This document shows positions 33,777-42,682 of a stretch of DNA of 64,000 nucleotides, in pieces. Both the position numbers and the translations under genes were made by a program. Each line of letters opens with the position of its first letter. Position 1 is the stretch's first letter. Under the pieces are notes generated by a model. It was not told the DNA's origin, ran no database searches, and saw nothing but the letters and a program-made list of their open reading frames with translations. The DNA comes from Maricaulis maris_C (GTDB taxonomy: Bacteria > Pseudomonadota > Alphaproteobacteria > Caulobacterales > Maricaulaceae), in contig NZ_JAGDYT010000008.1 in NCBI RefSeq assembly GCF_049116555.1, positions 1 to 64,000 on the forward strand, given 5' to 3'.

Positions 33777-34354
33777 CCCGAATCCTCGCCTGGCTGAAAG
33801 ACAATCACACCGCCATCACTTCGCTGGCCGCGATCCTGATTTCGGCCATCGCGCTGTTTGTGGCCTGGGACCAGTCGCGGGTGATGCGGGCGCAGCAGCA
33901 CGCCGATGTCTGGCCGGCGGTGCAGATCGAGACCCAGATGACGACCGAGGCTGGCGAGCACGTCTTCCTCGTCGGCATGACCAATGACGGCATCGGTCCG
34001 GCCCTGGTGACCCGCGTCGATGCGACATTCGCCGATCAATCGCTGGCAAATTGGGAAGAGATGGGTGCGCTGCGTCCAGATGGCCTGCCGCGCCCCGACA
34101 TGTGGACCGGCGGCAGCCAGGGCGCGATCCTTGCGCCCGGCGAAACCGTTATCCTGGCCCAGATCACCTGGCCGGCCAGTGAAGAGCGCTGGCCGCTCAT
34201 CCGCGACTACCAGACCGATTTCTTCGCCCTCACGGTCGAGGCCTGTTACTGCTCCGTCTATGGACGGTGCTGGACAGCCCGCCGCGAAGGTCGCACCACC
34301 CATCCTGAACCGATCGACGCCTGCCCGGCGGCCGACCCGGATTCCAACCTGTAA
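33773..34354 (+). CDS. Membrane-anchored protein of unknown function, paralog 2 inside pheST
   Basis: A 193-residue protein. The transmembrane helix (about residues 14-32) runs into IALFVAWDQSRVMRAQQH (26-43), then MTNDGIGPALVTRVDATF and the C-terminal ACYCSVYGRCW. It is a clear paralog of the preceding product and is translationally coupled to it (ATGA). pheT follows after 19 nt. The three conserved Cys outside the membrane helix could bind metal or form disulfides (inference). No known domain. Confidence 0.75.
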   Translation: MTRILAWLKDNHTAITSLAAILISAIALFVAWDQSRVMRAQQHADVWPAVQIETQMTTEAGEHVFLVGMTNDGIGPALVTRVDATFADQSLANWEEMGALRPDGLPRPDMWTGGSQGAILAPGETVILAQITWPASEERWPLIRDYQTDFFALTVEACYCSVYGRCWTARREGRTTHPEPIDACPAADPDSNL

Positions 34355-34373
34355 GTGACGGCAGGAGCCGACG

Positions 34374-36773
34374 ATGAAATTCCCGCTTTCCTGGCTGAAA
34401 TACCACCTCGAGACCGAGGCCACGCTCGACGAAATCGCCGAGGCGATGACCATGGCCGGTCTGGAGATCGAGGAGATCGACAATCCGCTTGAGCGGTTTG
34501 CGAAATTCTCGGTCTGCCATGTCACAGAAGCGGTTCCGCATCCCGATGCCGACAAGCTGCGGGTCTGCACGGTCGAGACCGTGGATGGCACCAAGCAGAT
34601 CGTCTGCGGCGCACCCAATGCCCGCACCGGCATGTATGCGATCTATGCGCCGCTGGGGGCCTATATCCCGGGTCTCGATTTTTCGCTCGACAAGAAGCCG
34701 CGCAAGATCCGCGGTGTCGAGAGCCATGGCATGATGTGTTCGGCCAAGGAGCTGGAACTCGGCGAGGATCATGACGGCATCATCGACCTTCCCGAACCCT
34801 TCGAGGTCGGTACGCCGGCCGTGGTCGCGCTGGGTCAGGCCGATCCGGTCTTGGACTTTGAAGTGACACCCAACCGCCCGGACTGGCTGGGTGTGCGCGG
34901 TATTGCCCGCGATCTCGCGGCAACCGGTATCGGCACGCTGAAAACCCACGAAATTGCCGAGATCCCGGGCACATTTCCCTGCCCGGTCACGGTCGAGCTG
35001 GACTGGCCGGAGGCCTGCCCGGTCTTTGCCGGTCGGGTCATTCGCGGCGTCAGGAATGGTGAAAGCCCGGACTGGCTGAAAAAGGCGATCAAGGCGATTG
35101 GCTTGCGTCCGATCAATTTTCTCGCCGACATGACCAACATGATCTCGGTCGACCGCTGCCGTCCGCTGCACGTCTATGACCTGGCCAAGCTGGACGGTCC
35201 GATCCGGGCCCGTCGCGGCAAGGGTGAGGCCGATCGCTTCGAGGCGCTCGACAACAAGGAACACGTCCCCGGCGAGGCTCATTGCGTGATTGCCGATGAT
35301 GCCCGCTGCCTCGGTTTTGGCGGCATCATGGGGGGCACATATTCGGGTGTGACGTCCGAAACCACCGATGTCTTCATCGAAAGTGCCTGGTTCGATCCCC
35401 TGATTACTCGCGCCACGGCCAAGGCGACCGGTATCGACAGCGACGCCAAATACCGCTTCGAGCGCGGTGTCGATCCGGCATCGGTCCGTGCCGGTATCGA
35501 GCAGGCGACCGAGCTTGTCCTGAAATATTGTGGTGGTGAAGCGTCCGAGGTGATCGTCGCTGGTGACGTCCCTGCGGCGCCTGCGGATATCGAGTTCCCG
35601 ATCGCGGAAGTGAAGCGCCTGACCGGCCTCGATCTGCCGCGCGCCGAGATCATCCGCATCCTGGAAACGCTGGGCTTTACGCCATCAGGCGAGGGCGATG
35701 TGCTGAACGTCGGTGTGCCGAGCTGGCGCATGGATTGTTCGCAGAAAGCGGACCTCGTCGAAGAGGTCGCTCGGATCCATGGCTTCGACAAGCTGGACGC
35801 GGTCTCATTGCCGCGCCCGCCCGTGCGCCGCGAAGCGCCGGCGACGGTGATGCAGCTTCGTGCCCGTCACGCGCGCCGTGCACTTGCTGGCCGCGGCTAT
35901 TCGGAGTCCGTGACCTGGTCCTTCTGCAATACCGACCAGGCCAAATTGTTCGGCGGTCATGGTGACGGGCTGGAGCTGGAGAACCCGATCTCCTCCGAGC
36001 TGGATGTGATGCGCCCGACGGCGTTGATCCATCTTCTCACCGCGCTGCAGGCCAATGCTGATCGCGGTCAGGATGATGCGCGCCTGTTCGAGGTCGGACC
36101 GATCTATCTCGACGACACGGACAAGGGCCAGAAACTGGTCGCGACCGGCGTTCGCCGGGTCGAGGCTGGCCGTCATTGGGCCGGCACCCGTCAGCCTGAC
36201 ATCTTCGACGCCAAGGCGGATGCCCTCGCTGCGCTCGCGGCGGCCGGTGCGCCGGTCGACAGTCTGCAGGTTGCTGCCGAAGCGCGTGAGTGGTGGCATC
36301 CGGGCCGTTCCGGTGTGCTGCGGCTGGGTCCGAAAAACGTCATGGCCGAGTTTGGCGAAATCCACCCGGCGGTTCTCAAGGCGCTCGACATTGATGGCCG
36401 GGTCCTGGCGTTTGAAATCGTGCTCGATGCGATCCCGCAGCCCAAGAAGGCCTCCGGTCTCAAGGCCCGCACGCCGCTCGTCCGCGCCGATCTGACGCCG
36501 GTCACGCGTGATTTTGCCTTCCTGGCTGACAAGTCCGTTGCCGCCGACACGCTGGTCCGTGCCGCCAAGGGTGCGGACAAGCAGATGATCACCAATGTGT
36601 CCGTGTTCGACGTCTATGACGGCAAGGGTGTGCCCGAGGGTCAGGTCTCCCTCGCGATCGAGGTGACGCTGCAGCCGCGCGACAAGACGCTGACCGAGAA
36701 AGAAATCGAAGTGATCGGCCAATCCATCATCGCCAAGGTCGAGAAGGCCACCGGCGCCAGCTTGCGTAGCTGA
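34374..36773 (+). CDS. pheT: Phenylalanyl-tRNA synthetase beta subunit
   Basis: A 799-residue subunit. The N-terminal OB-fold tRNA-binding domain (about residues 40-150, FSVCHVTEAVPHPDADKLRVC) is followed by the B3/B4 editing domain (about 210-380), the B5 domain, a catalytic-like core and a C-terminal FDX-ACB anticodon-binding domain (about 705-798, TPVTRDFAFLADKSV). GGAG lies upstream of the ATG. It is separated from pheS by two unrelated genes, an uncommon arrangement. Confidence 0.97.
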   Translation: MKFPLSWLKYHLETEATLDEIAEAMTMAGLEIEEIDNPLERFAKFSVCHVTEAVPHPDADKLRVCTVETVDGTKQIVCGAPNARTGMYAIYAPLGAYIPGLDFSLDKKPRKIRGVESHGMMCSAKELELGEDHDGIIDLPEPFEVGTPAVVALGQADPVLDFEVTPNRPDWLGVRGIARDLAATGIGTLKTHEIAEIPGTFPCPVTVELDWPEACPVFAGRVIRGVRNGESPDWLKKAIKAIGLRPINFLADMTNMISVDRCRPLHVYDLAKLDGPIRARRGKGEADRFEALDNKEHVPGEAHCVIADDARCLGFGGIMGGTYSGVTSETTDVFIESAWFDPLITRATAKATGIDSDAKYRFERGVDPASVRAGIEQATELVLKYCGGEASEVIVAGDVPAAPADIEFPIAEVKRLTGLDLPRAEIIRILETLGFTPSGEGDVLNVGVPSWRMDCSQKADLVEEVARIHGFDKLDAVSLPRPPVRREAPATVMQLRARHARRALAGRGYSESVTWSFCNTDQAKLFGGHGDGLELENPISSELDVMRPTALIHLLTALQANADRGQDDARLFEVGPIYLDDTDKGQKLVATGVRRVEAGRHWAGTRQPDIFDAKADALAALAAAGAPVDSLQVAAEAREWWHPGRSGVLRLGPKNVMAEFGEIHPAVLKALDIDGRVLAFEIVLDAIPQPKKASGLKARTPLVRADLTPVTRDFAFLADKSVAADTLVRAAKGADKQMITNVSVFDVYDGKGVPEGQVSLAIEVTLQPRDKTLTEKEIEVIGQSIIAKVEKATGASLRS

Positions 36774-36775
36774 TC

Positions 36776-37390
36776 ATGCCCGGGGCTGCGCATCGCTGGG
36801 TGGTCCCGAGCGAGGCGGACCGAGCCGATTATGTGATCGCGGCCGTGATGGCCGACCCGCTGGCACGGACTGTACTCGACCGTGCGCACACGCTTGGTCT
36901 CCCCGACTGGGCGCTGATGGCCGGGGCCGTCTACAAGGCTGTCTGGAACACGATGACCGGGCGCGCGGCCGGGCATGGCATCAATGATTATGACCTCGCC
37001 TATTTCGACGCCAGTGATCTGAGTGCCGAAGCCGAGGCTGCTGTCATCGGCCCGGCCGAGGCGGCGTTTGCGGACTTGCCGGCTCCGGTGGAGATCTGCA
37101 ATCAGGCCCGTGTCCATCTCTGGTTCAACGCCCAATACGGCACTGACCGGACGGCACTCCGCGATACCACCGACGCCCTGCGCCATTTTGCGTCGCTCAC
37201 CCATGCCATCGCGATTCGGCTGGACCGCGATGGCCGACCGGAACTGCTGGCCCCCTTCGGTCTGGACCCGGTTTTCGCGCAGACGATTCGCCCCGCTGTC
37301 GGTCTGGCCGGTCCGGACGCCTGGAATCGGAAGATTGCAGAACAGGCTTCGCTCTGGCCGGAGCTGGAATTCCTGCCAGCTCCCGTGTGA
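36776..37390 (+). CDS. Nucleotidyltransferase-like protein (DUF925/NTP_transf_6)
   Basis: A 204-residue protein with GAVYKAVWNTMTG, GINDYDLAYFDASDLS (acidic pair) and EICNQARVHLWFNAQYG, the pattern of the nucleotidyltransferase-like family formerly DUF925. No member has a well-established substrate. It starts 3 nt after the pheT stop, so it is the last gene of the pheS-X-X-pheT unit. Confidence 0.8.
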   Translation: MPGAAHRWVVPSEADRADYVIAAVMADPLARTVLDRAHTLGLPDWALMAGAVYKAVWNTMTGRAAGHGINDYDLAYFDASDLSAEAEAAVIGPAEAAFADLPAPVEICNQARVHLWFNAQYGTDRTALRDTTDALRHFASLTHAIAIRLDRDGRPELLAPFGLDPVFAQTIRPAVGLAGPDAWNRKIAEQASLWPELEFLPAPV

Positions 37391-37574
37391 CGCGAACGCG
37401 CCCGCCAGAAGTTCAACTGTCAGGGGATTATCGGGCGCAAATCATCTCCGTCGACGCGGTTTTTTGCTCAATCGCGCGTGAGGCGTATGGCGGAGCGCCG
37501 GTGCAACCGCTAGGGTAGTTAAGCAGACCTTAACGCCAGTACCGGGCCGCGGCCTGGGGGAGTATGATCCGGAC

Positions 37575-38927
37575 ATGGAGCGTGTGACCGCCTTGCTGGC
37601 TCAGGCCGCCGCGACGATTCTGGTCCTGATCGGACTTGTCGTCGTGCTCGGTTTCACACATGCCCGCGCCTATGATGCCGGATATTGTTCGGGCCAGTAT
37701 TGTCCGGAAGCGGGTGGCGGTTGGTGGCCCTTCGGCGACCAGCGCCGGGCTGCGACCACGCCGCCGGCTCGAACGGTGCCGCCGGGTCAGGCCCCCAACG
37801 CGACCCAGCCCGGTCCGACCGGATCGACCAATTACCCCGACCCCCCGCCCAATGTCCGCGCCGGGACTGGAAGCGGGCCGGACAATGGTCTCAGCATTTC
37901 AACGGGTGTGGCGGGTCCCGGTTCCTCGACCCAGGGGCGTCCGATTGCGCGACCAACCGTCTTTGCCCGTGATCCGGGCGAGCGGATCTGTTCGCCGGAG
38001 CGCTATGACATTGATGATGCCGCGATCGCCCGCTGCTGGTTGCGCATTGGCGACGCCTATCAAGCCGTCGGTCGCATCGACGAGGCCCGGGCCGCCTGGG
38101 ATGAAGCCCTCCTGATCGGCTCTTCGGTCGGCGGCGCCCAGGCGTCTCTCGTCGCTCACCAACGCCTGCAGGCCGCTGTGCTGGAACGGTCCTGTCCGAC
38201 GACACCGCAAAGCCTGTCGCGTATCGCCTATGGCTTCGATCAGACAGAGGATGACGGCGATATTATCGAACTGGCCTTGCGCCAGCGGGCGCTGGCCGCT
38301 CTGGGCTATTACAATGGCGAGATCGACGGCAGTTATGGTCCGATGACCCGCCGCTCGGTGCGTGATTTCCAGAGCGATCTCGGTTTCGACCTGACCGGCG
38401 TCCTGACCCCGGCCGAGACCGTGACCCTGGCCTGCCATGCGGCGCTCACCGCTCGCGATGCCCACGCCCAGAACCTGCTCGGTATCATGTTCGCGACCGG
38501 TCTGGGTCTCGAGCAGAATATCGACACCTCGCTGGAATGGCTGGAAACCGCTGCCGAGCGCGGCCATCCCGGCGCCAATTTCAATCTCGCCGTGATGTAT
38601 GGCACCGGGACCGTTCAGGGCAGCTATCGCCTGTGTGGCATTGTCGAGAGTCCGGAGCGGGCCGACAGCTATCTGCGCCGGGCTGCCGATCTGGGTCATG
38701 ACCGGGCCCGACGGCTGCGCGGCGTCATCGGCGTGTCCGGCGAGCCAAGCGCCCGCTGGAGCCGGATATCCGATGCCCTGATGACAGAGGCGGAGGAAAA
38801 CGGCGACCGTTTCTATCTCGCCTGGCAGAGGCGGGTCGACGAAATGCGCCGTTCCAACGGCACTGAATTGGACCAGCCCGGTTGTTACCAGGCCGCCATG
38901 GACGGAGGTCAGCCGGCCGTCGAATAG
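37575..38927 (+). CDS. Peptidoglycan-binding and Sel1-repeat envelope protein
   Basis: A 450-residue protein. An N-terminal hydrophobic anchor (about residues 8-30) leads to a Pro/Gly/Thr-rich linker (50-130), a TPR-like helical region (150-200), and a PG_binding_1 domain (RALAALGYYNGEIDGSYGPM and RSVRDFQSDLGFDLTG, about 233-275). Sel1-like repeats (HAQNLLGIMFATGLGLEQN, 295-400) end the protein. It likely sits in the periplasm and contacts peptidoglycan. The start is uncertain because the GGGGGAG site is 14 nt upstream. A lipoprotein gene follows after 23 nt. Confidence 0.8.
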   Translation: MERVTALLAQAAATILVLIGLVVVLGFTHARAYDAGYCSGQYCPEAGGGWWPFGDQRRAATTPPARTVPPGQAPNATQPGPTGSTNYPDPPPNVRAGTGSGPDNGLSISTGVAGPGSSTQGRPIARPTVFARDPGERICSPERYDIDDAAIARCWLRIGDAYQAVGRIDEARAAWDEALLIGSSVGGAQASLVAHQRLQAAVLERSCPTTPQSLSRIAYGFDQTEDDGDIIELALRQRALAALGYYNGEIDGSYGPMTRRSVRDFQSDLGFDLTGVLTPAETVTLACHAALTARDAHAQNLLGIMFATGLGLEQNIDTSLEWLETAAERGHPGANFNLAVMYGTGTVQGSYRLCGIVESPERADSYLRRAADLGHDRARRLRGVIGVSGEPSARWSRISDALMTEAEENGDRFYLAWQRRVDEMRRSNGTELDQPGCYQAAMDGGQPAVE

Positions 38928-38950
38928 ACGGCAGGGCTGGATGGAGAAAG

Positions 38951-39556
38951 ATGACGATGATGACCACCCCGAAGACAGTGCTGCTGCTGCTGGTCTCCGC
39001 CACCGCGCTGGCTGCTTGCGGCGAACACACATCCGGTCAGCGCCCTGCGCCGCCGCCCGTGATCCATCGCGCCCCGCCTCCGCCGCCGCCGGATACGGTC
39101 AGCCCGGCCATCGCCATGTGCCTGGTCGATACGCTGGCCGAGCAGCGCCTTGCGATGCTGGATGAAGTGCACGGGTATCGCGAGGCCATCAATGCCGAAG
39201 CGATGACCGGGGCCAATGTTGCCGACACCCGCACGCAGGAGATCATCGCCGCTTTCGAAACCGATCTGGACGCGTCCTACCGTTTCGCCACCGCGTCCTG
39301 CCGGACCTATAATCGCTGCCTGGAAGAGAATGGTTTCCAAGAGGGCGCCTGTCAGGATACGGCCGCGCTTTGGCATGATGGCCAGGACCGCTTCCATGAT
39401 CTCTCAGAAAGCCTTGCTGCGGTGCGCGAACGTATCGCCTCCGGCTGCCGTGAGTGTCGGCCCTCCAGTCAACGCAGCGAGGCCCGGCGGCATGGGCCGC
39501 ATCCGCGTCAGTCCGACGAAACGATCGGTTCTGTCTTTTCCACTGACGGACATTGA
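38951..39556 (+). CDS. Putative lipoprotein of unknown function
   Basis: A 201-residue protein with a lipobox (LLLLVSATALAACGEH, Cys about residue 22), followed by a Pro-rich stretch (RPAPPPVIHRAPPPPPP) and a helical domain with paired Cys (ATASCRTYNRCLEE and EGACQDTAALW). The Pro-rich part may span the periplasm. I chose ATG 38951, with GGAG just upstream. Two further ATG codons nearby leave a two- or three-residue doubt. The last 49 nt overlap the convergent CDF gene. Confidence 0.7.
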   Translation: MTMMTTPKTVLLLLVSATALAACGEHTSGQRPAPPPVIHRAPPPPPPDTVSPAIAMCLVDTLAEQRLAMLDEVHGYREAINAEAMTGANVADTRTQEIIAAFETDLDASYRFATASCRTYNRCLEENGFQEGACQDTAALWHDGQDRFHDLSESLAAVRERIASGCRECRPSSQRSEARRHGPHPRQSDETIGSVFSTDGH

Positions 39557-40212
39557 TCGCCAGCATGGACGTGGGCATCGACAGGGGCGTGCGCGCGGTC
39601 ACGGTTGGCGCCGCGCTCGGCCAGGGCTTGCCGGAGGATCTGGATCGCCGATGAGGTGAACAGGCCGGCCATCAGCACCGCGACGGCAAGGTCCGGCCAT
39701 GGCGTTGCCGTCCAGGCGACAAGTCCGGCCGAGGCGAGGACGGCGACATTGCCGATGGCGTCATTGCGCGAGCACAGCCAGACCGACCGGACATTGGCGT
39801 CGCCGTCACGCCAACGCATCAGGATCAGCACGCTCGCCCCATTCGCAATGAGGGCCAGGACCGCGATCGAACTCATCAGACCGGCCTCGGGCTGAACGGT
39901 GAAAACCGTCCGCCAGATTGCCAGAGCGAGAATGGACACTCCAATCGCCATCAGACTGCCAGCCTTGATGAGCGCAGCATTGGCGCGCCAGGTGGCCGGC
40001 TTCCCGATCACATAGAGCGATAATCCGTACGTCGCGGCGTCGGCGGCAAAATCGAGGGCATCGGCCTTGAGTGCCTGGGACCGTGCGGCGGCGCCGGCCA
40101 GCATCTCGACCGCAAACATCACCGCATTGATCGCAATCACGACCCACAGGGCGCGCCTGAAGGCCGGCGAACTGCCGTCGAATTCCTGATCTTCGCAACA
40201 TCCGGCTGACAT
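39508..40212 (-). CDS. CDF-family metal cation exporter
   Basis: A 234-residue cation diffusion facilitator with about six transmembrane helices. Metal-site motifs are DALDFAADAATY (helix 2) and CSRNDAIGNVAVL (helix 5). It begins with a Cys pair, MSAGCCED, and ends with a His-rich tail (HAPVDAHVHAGDQC). It lacks the long cytoplasmic CTD of FieF-type proteins. It is transcribed from a MerR-type promoter (40248-40278) shared with the divergent MerR regulator gene, which makes it the likely metal-efflux target. The metal (Zn, Co, Cd or Pb) cannot be fixed by sequence. Confidence 0.85.
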   Translation of the reverse strand: MSAGCCEDQEFDGSSPAFRRALWVVIAINAVMFAVEMLAGAAARSQALKADALDFAADAATYGLSLYVIGKPATWRANAALIKAGSLMAIGVSILALAIWRTVFTVQPEAGLMSSIAVLALIANGASVLILMRWRDGDANVRSVWLCSRNDAIGNVAVLASAGLVAWTATPWPDLAVAVLMAGLFTSSAIQILRQALAERGANRDRAHAPVDAHVHAGDQCPSVEKTEPIVSSD

Positions 40213-40247
40213 GCTCTGTCCTCGCCCTTCCCCATCCGATATCTTCT

Positions 40248-40278
40248 ACCCTAATCCCTCTAGCGACTGGAGGTTCAA
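40248..40278 (-). promoter_or_regulatory. MerR-type promoter with 19-bp spacer
   Basis: On the minus strand TTGAAC (40278-40273) is separated by 19 bp from TAGGGT (40253-40248). The spacer holds the imperfect palindrome CCTCCAGTCGCTAGAGG. The overlong spacer and the dyad match promoters that MerR regulators activate by DNA distortion. It drives the CDF exporter (start 36 nt downstream of the -10). Confidence 0.75.
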
Positions 40279-40284
40279 GGGGTG

Positions 40285-40722
40285 ATGTCAGATTTGTCTA
40301 TCGGGGCCCTGTCGCGGCAAACCGGGGTGAAGGTTCCGACCATTCGCTACTATGAGTCCATCGGCATGCTGGATGAGCCGGCACGCTCCCCTGGCGGGCA
40401 GCGGCGTTACGGGGCGTCACATCTGCAACAATTGCGTTTCATCCGTCATGGTCGCGACCTGGGTTTTGGCCTGGATGACCTGCGCGCCCTGCAGGGTCTA
40501 TCACGCCAGCCGGACCGTTCCTGTGACGCTGCCGACCGGATCGCCCGTCAGCAATTGGCCGATGTCGAGCGACGCCTCGCGGGATTGCGGGCGGTCCGCA
40601 AGGAGTTGAAGCGCATGGTGGCGCAATGCTCCCACGGCATCATGGATGAGTGTCATGTGATCCAGACCCTGTCAGATCACGGCCTTTGCGACGGCGATCA
40701 TGCCCGGCCGGAGCGACGCTAG
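40285..40722 (+). CDS. MerR-family metal-responsive regulator
   Basis: A 145-residue regulator. The N-terminal winged HTH has IGALSRQTGVKVPTIRYYES, and a dimerisation helix (about residues 85-112) follows. Metal-binding Cys candidates are Cys in RSCDAADR, QCSHG and DECHVIQTL near the C terminus, a layout close to ZntR/CadR-type sensors. GGAGG precedes the ATG at 40285 (a GTG directly before it is the alternative). It is divergent from the CDF exporter and its own start lies at the edge of the operator. Confidence 0.85.
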   Translation: MSDLSIGALSRQTGVKVPTIRYYESIGMLDEPARSPGGQRRYGASHLQQLRFIRHGRDLGFGLDDLRALQGLSRQPDRSCDAADRIARQQLADVERRLAGLRAVRKELKRMVAQCSHGIMDECHVIQTLSDHGLCDGDHARPERR

Positions 40723-42047
40723 CCGCGCCCCATACGGTTCTTCCAATAGCCGACATCCTCGGCATATTTGCCGACAATCTCGCCGAGGACATTCTCGAGC
40801 AGCAGGCTGTCGAAGCCGATCCATTCATCCTGGTTGATCTCGTCAATGCTCATCATCGAGCGGCGCAGGAAGACCGCGTAGATGACCAGCAGGCTGACGA
40901 AGAGCAGGACAAAGACGAGACCGAGATCGGCCAGGCGGGCGCCGGCATCGAATCCCGTCAGCTCGACCAGGGCGATGTTCAGCCCTGCCATGACGGCGAG
41001 AAAGAGCACGGGCACGAAGACCAGATAGTAGCCGGAATTGCGCAGCATCTGGAACATGATGTTCCGCACGAAACTCTCGAGAAAGAAGATGCGCATGGCG
41101 ATCCACAGGACGTTGGTGTGCCATTGGCGCGCGGCCTGGGAAACCTTGTTGGCGTCTGTTTCCTGCCCGACCGTCACTGACTTGGCCTGACCGGCGGCGG
41201 TCCGGAAATGGTCGTTCAGGCGGGCCAGATAGCGCGTGATGAAATTGGACAATTCGCGGAAATTATTGCGCTGATAGGGCACGTATTCGACGAAATAGAT
41301 GATCCACATCAAGAAGGCGCCGCCCAGGGTCGACAGTGCCCCGAAGAGCGCCTGATTGATGTCGCTGGCTGCCATTTGCAGCGGGCCGAGCGCGAGTGCG
41401 CCGGTCAGGCCCAGCATGCCATGCAGGTCGATCAGTGAGCCGTCATTGTACAGCAGATTGATGACCAGCACGAAGGCGATGATGGTCGAGAAAACCACGG
41501 TCAGCTTGCGCACATTGGAGTTGATGGTGCTGCGCATTGTGTTGAGCAGGTAGAGCGCGCCATGATCGATCGGGAAATAGCTGGCGATCAGCGCGCCCTC
41601 TTCGTCCTCATAGAGATTTTGCGGATTGGACGAGATTTTCACACGGCCATTGAGAAATTCATGGCCCTGCTTGAAGTAATCCTCTGCCACATCCGGCGTC
41701 AGCTCGCCGGGAATGCGGATATAACCCACCTTTACGGCCAGCCAGTGAAACAGCAGGCCGCTCCGGTTCGTGTGGGATTTCTCATGCTCGAACCCGTCGC
41801 CCATGACGGTCTCGGTTTCCGTGTTGTCCCGAGCCGCCCGTGACAGGGCCGCCCAGGCGCTGGGCCCCATATGCGCGGGCCGTATCGTGCCCGGCCCGGC
41901 GCGGGGTGCCGCTTTCAAGCCGAAGAGTTTGCCCGTTGCCCGGGAAACCGGGCTGAGAAGACGGCCCAGGATCTGAAGCGGGATCTGGCGGGCAAGGGCG
42001 AGGAGGAAGAGAACTCCAATGCTGACCAACAGGATGATGCCGCTCAT
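40719..42047 (-). CDS. Polytopic membrane protein of unknown function
   Basis: A 442-residue protein. An N-terminal membrane helix (about 1-22) leads to a soluble stretch with WLAVKVGYIRIPGELTPDVAEDYF and a link to about five further helices (about 182-275 and 325-395). The C-terminal tail includes SMMSIDEINQDEWIGFDSLL. I do not recognise the family. The GGAGGGGAG ribosome binding site supports ATG 42047. It is convergent with, and overlaps by 4 nt, the end of the MerR gene. The next gene upstream on the same strand is a GNAT, 116 nt away. Confidence 0.7.
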   Translation of the reverse strand: MSGIILLVSIGVLFLLALARQIPLQILGRLLSPVSRATGKLFGLKAAPRAGPGTIRPAHMGPSAWAALSRAARDNTETETVMGDGFEHEKSHTNRSGLLFHWLAVKVGYIRIPGELTPDVAEDYFKQGHEFLNGRVKISSNPQNLYEDEEGALIASYFPIDHGALYLLNTMRSTINSNVRKLTVVFSTIIAFVLVINLLYNDGSLIDLHGMLGLTGALALGPLQMAASDINQALFGALSTLGGAFLMWIIYFVEYVPYQRNNFRELSNFITRYLARLNDHFRTAAGQAKSVTVGQETDANKVSQAARQWHTNVLWIAMRIFFLESFVRNIMFQMLRNSGYYLVFVPVLFLAVMAGLNIALVELTGFDAGARLADLGLVFVLLFVSLLVIYAVFLRRSMMSIDEINQDEWIGFDSLLLENVLGEIVGKYAEDVGYWKNRMGRG

Positions 42048-42163
42048 GAACTCCCCTCCACTCGGCGGCCCAAGGCCACCACAATCACAACGGCAAGTAT
42101 GGCACTCTCACTCGAGTCGGTAAAAGGGGGATGCGCCGGCCGTGACGTCCCGCGTCAGCCGGA

Positions 42164-42682
42164 TCAGACTCCCAGAAATGCCGCGTGATAATGCGCGACC
42201 GCGACCCGGCCATCGGCGGGTGCGCCGTTGAGTGCCTTGACCTGAAAGGCAGAGGCGAAGTGTCCGTCCGGATCCCCGGCCCAGGACCAGTTCCAGGTGG
42301 CGGCAGGCACAAAACCGAAGCGGGCATAATAGTCGGGCTCTCCCAGCAAGACGCACCAGGGCACGCCCAATGTGGTGAGATAACCCAGACCGGCTTCGAT
42401 CATCGCGACACCGATACCGCGGGATTGATGCTCCGGGATGACGGCGACCGGTCCCAGTCCGACCCCGAACACATCCTCGCCATCCGCGGTACGGGCGGTC
42501 ACCGGAGAGAACATGACAGTGCCGACAATCTGACCGTGGTCTTCGGCGACCAGCTCGAGCGTATCGGCATCGGCCGCGCGCAGGGCGGTGACAAGGCGCG
42601 CTTCGCCGGGTCCCGGGAAAGCGGCCTTGAGCAGGCTATCAATGCCGGTTTCGTCGCCCGCCTCGACCGCCCTTATCTGCAT
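42164..42682 (-). CDS. GNAT-family N-acetyltransferase
   Basis: A 172-residue GNAT with the acetyl-CoA binding motif VIPEHQSRGIGVAMIEAGL (Q/RxxGxG/A, about residues 85-103). It ends in a YYARFGFVPAATW segment seen in YhbS-like acetyltransferases. The acceptor is not evident. Its start codon shares one base with the stop of the EipA-like gene, so the two are coupled. Confidence 0.9.
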   Translation of the reverse strand: MQIRAVEAGDETGIDSLLKAAFPGPGEARLVTALRAADADTLELVAEDHGQIVGTVMFSPVTARTADGEDVFGVGLGPVAVIPEHQSRGIGVAMIEAGLGYLTTLGVPWCVLLGEPDYYARFGFVPAATWNWSWAGDPDGHFASAFQVKALNGAPADGRVAVAHYHAAFLGV

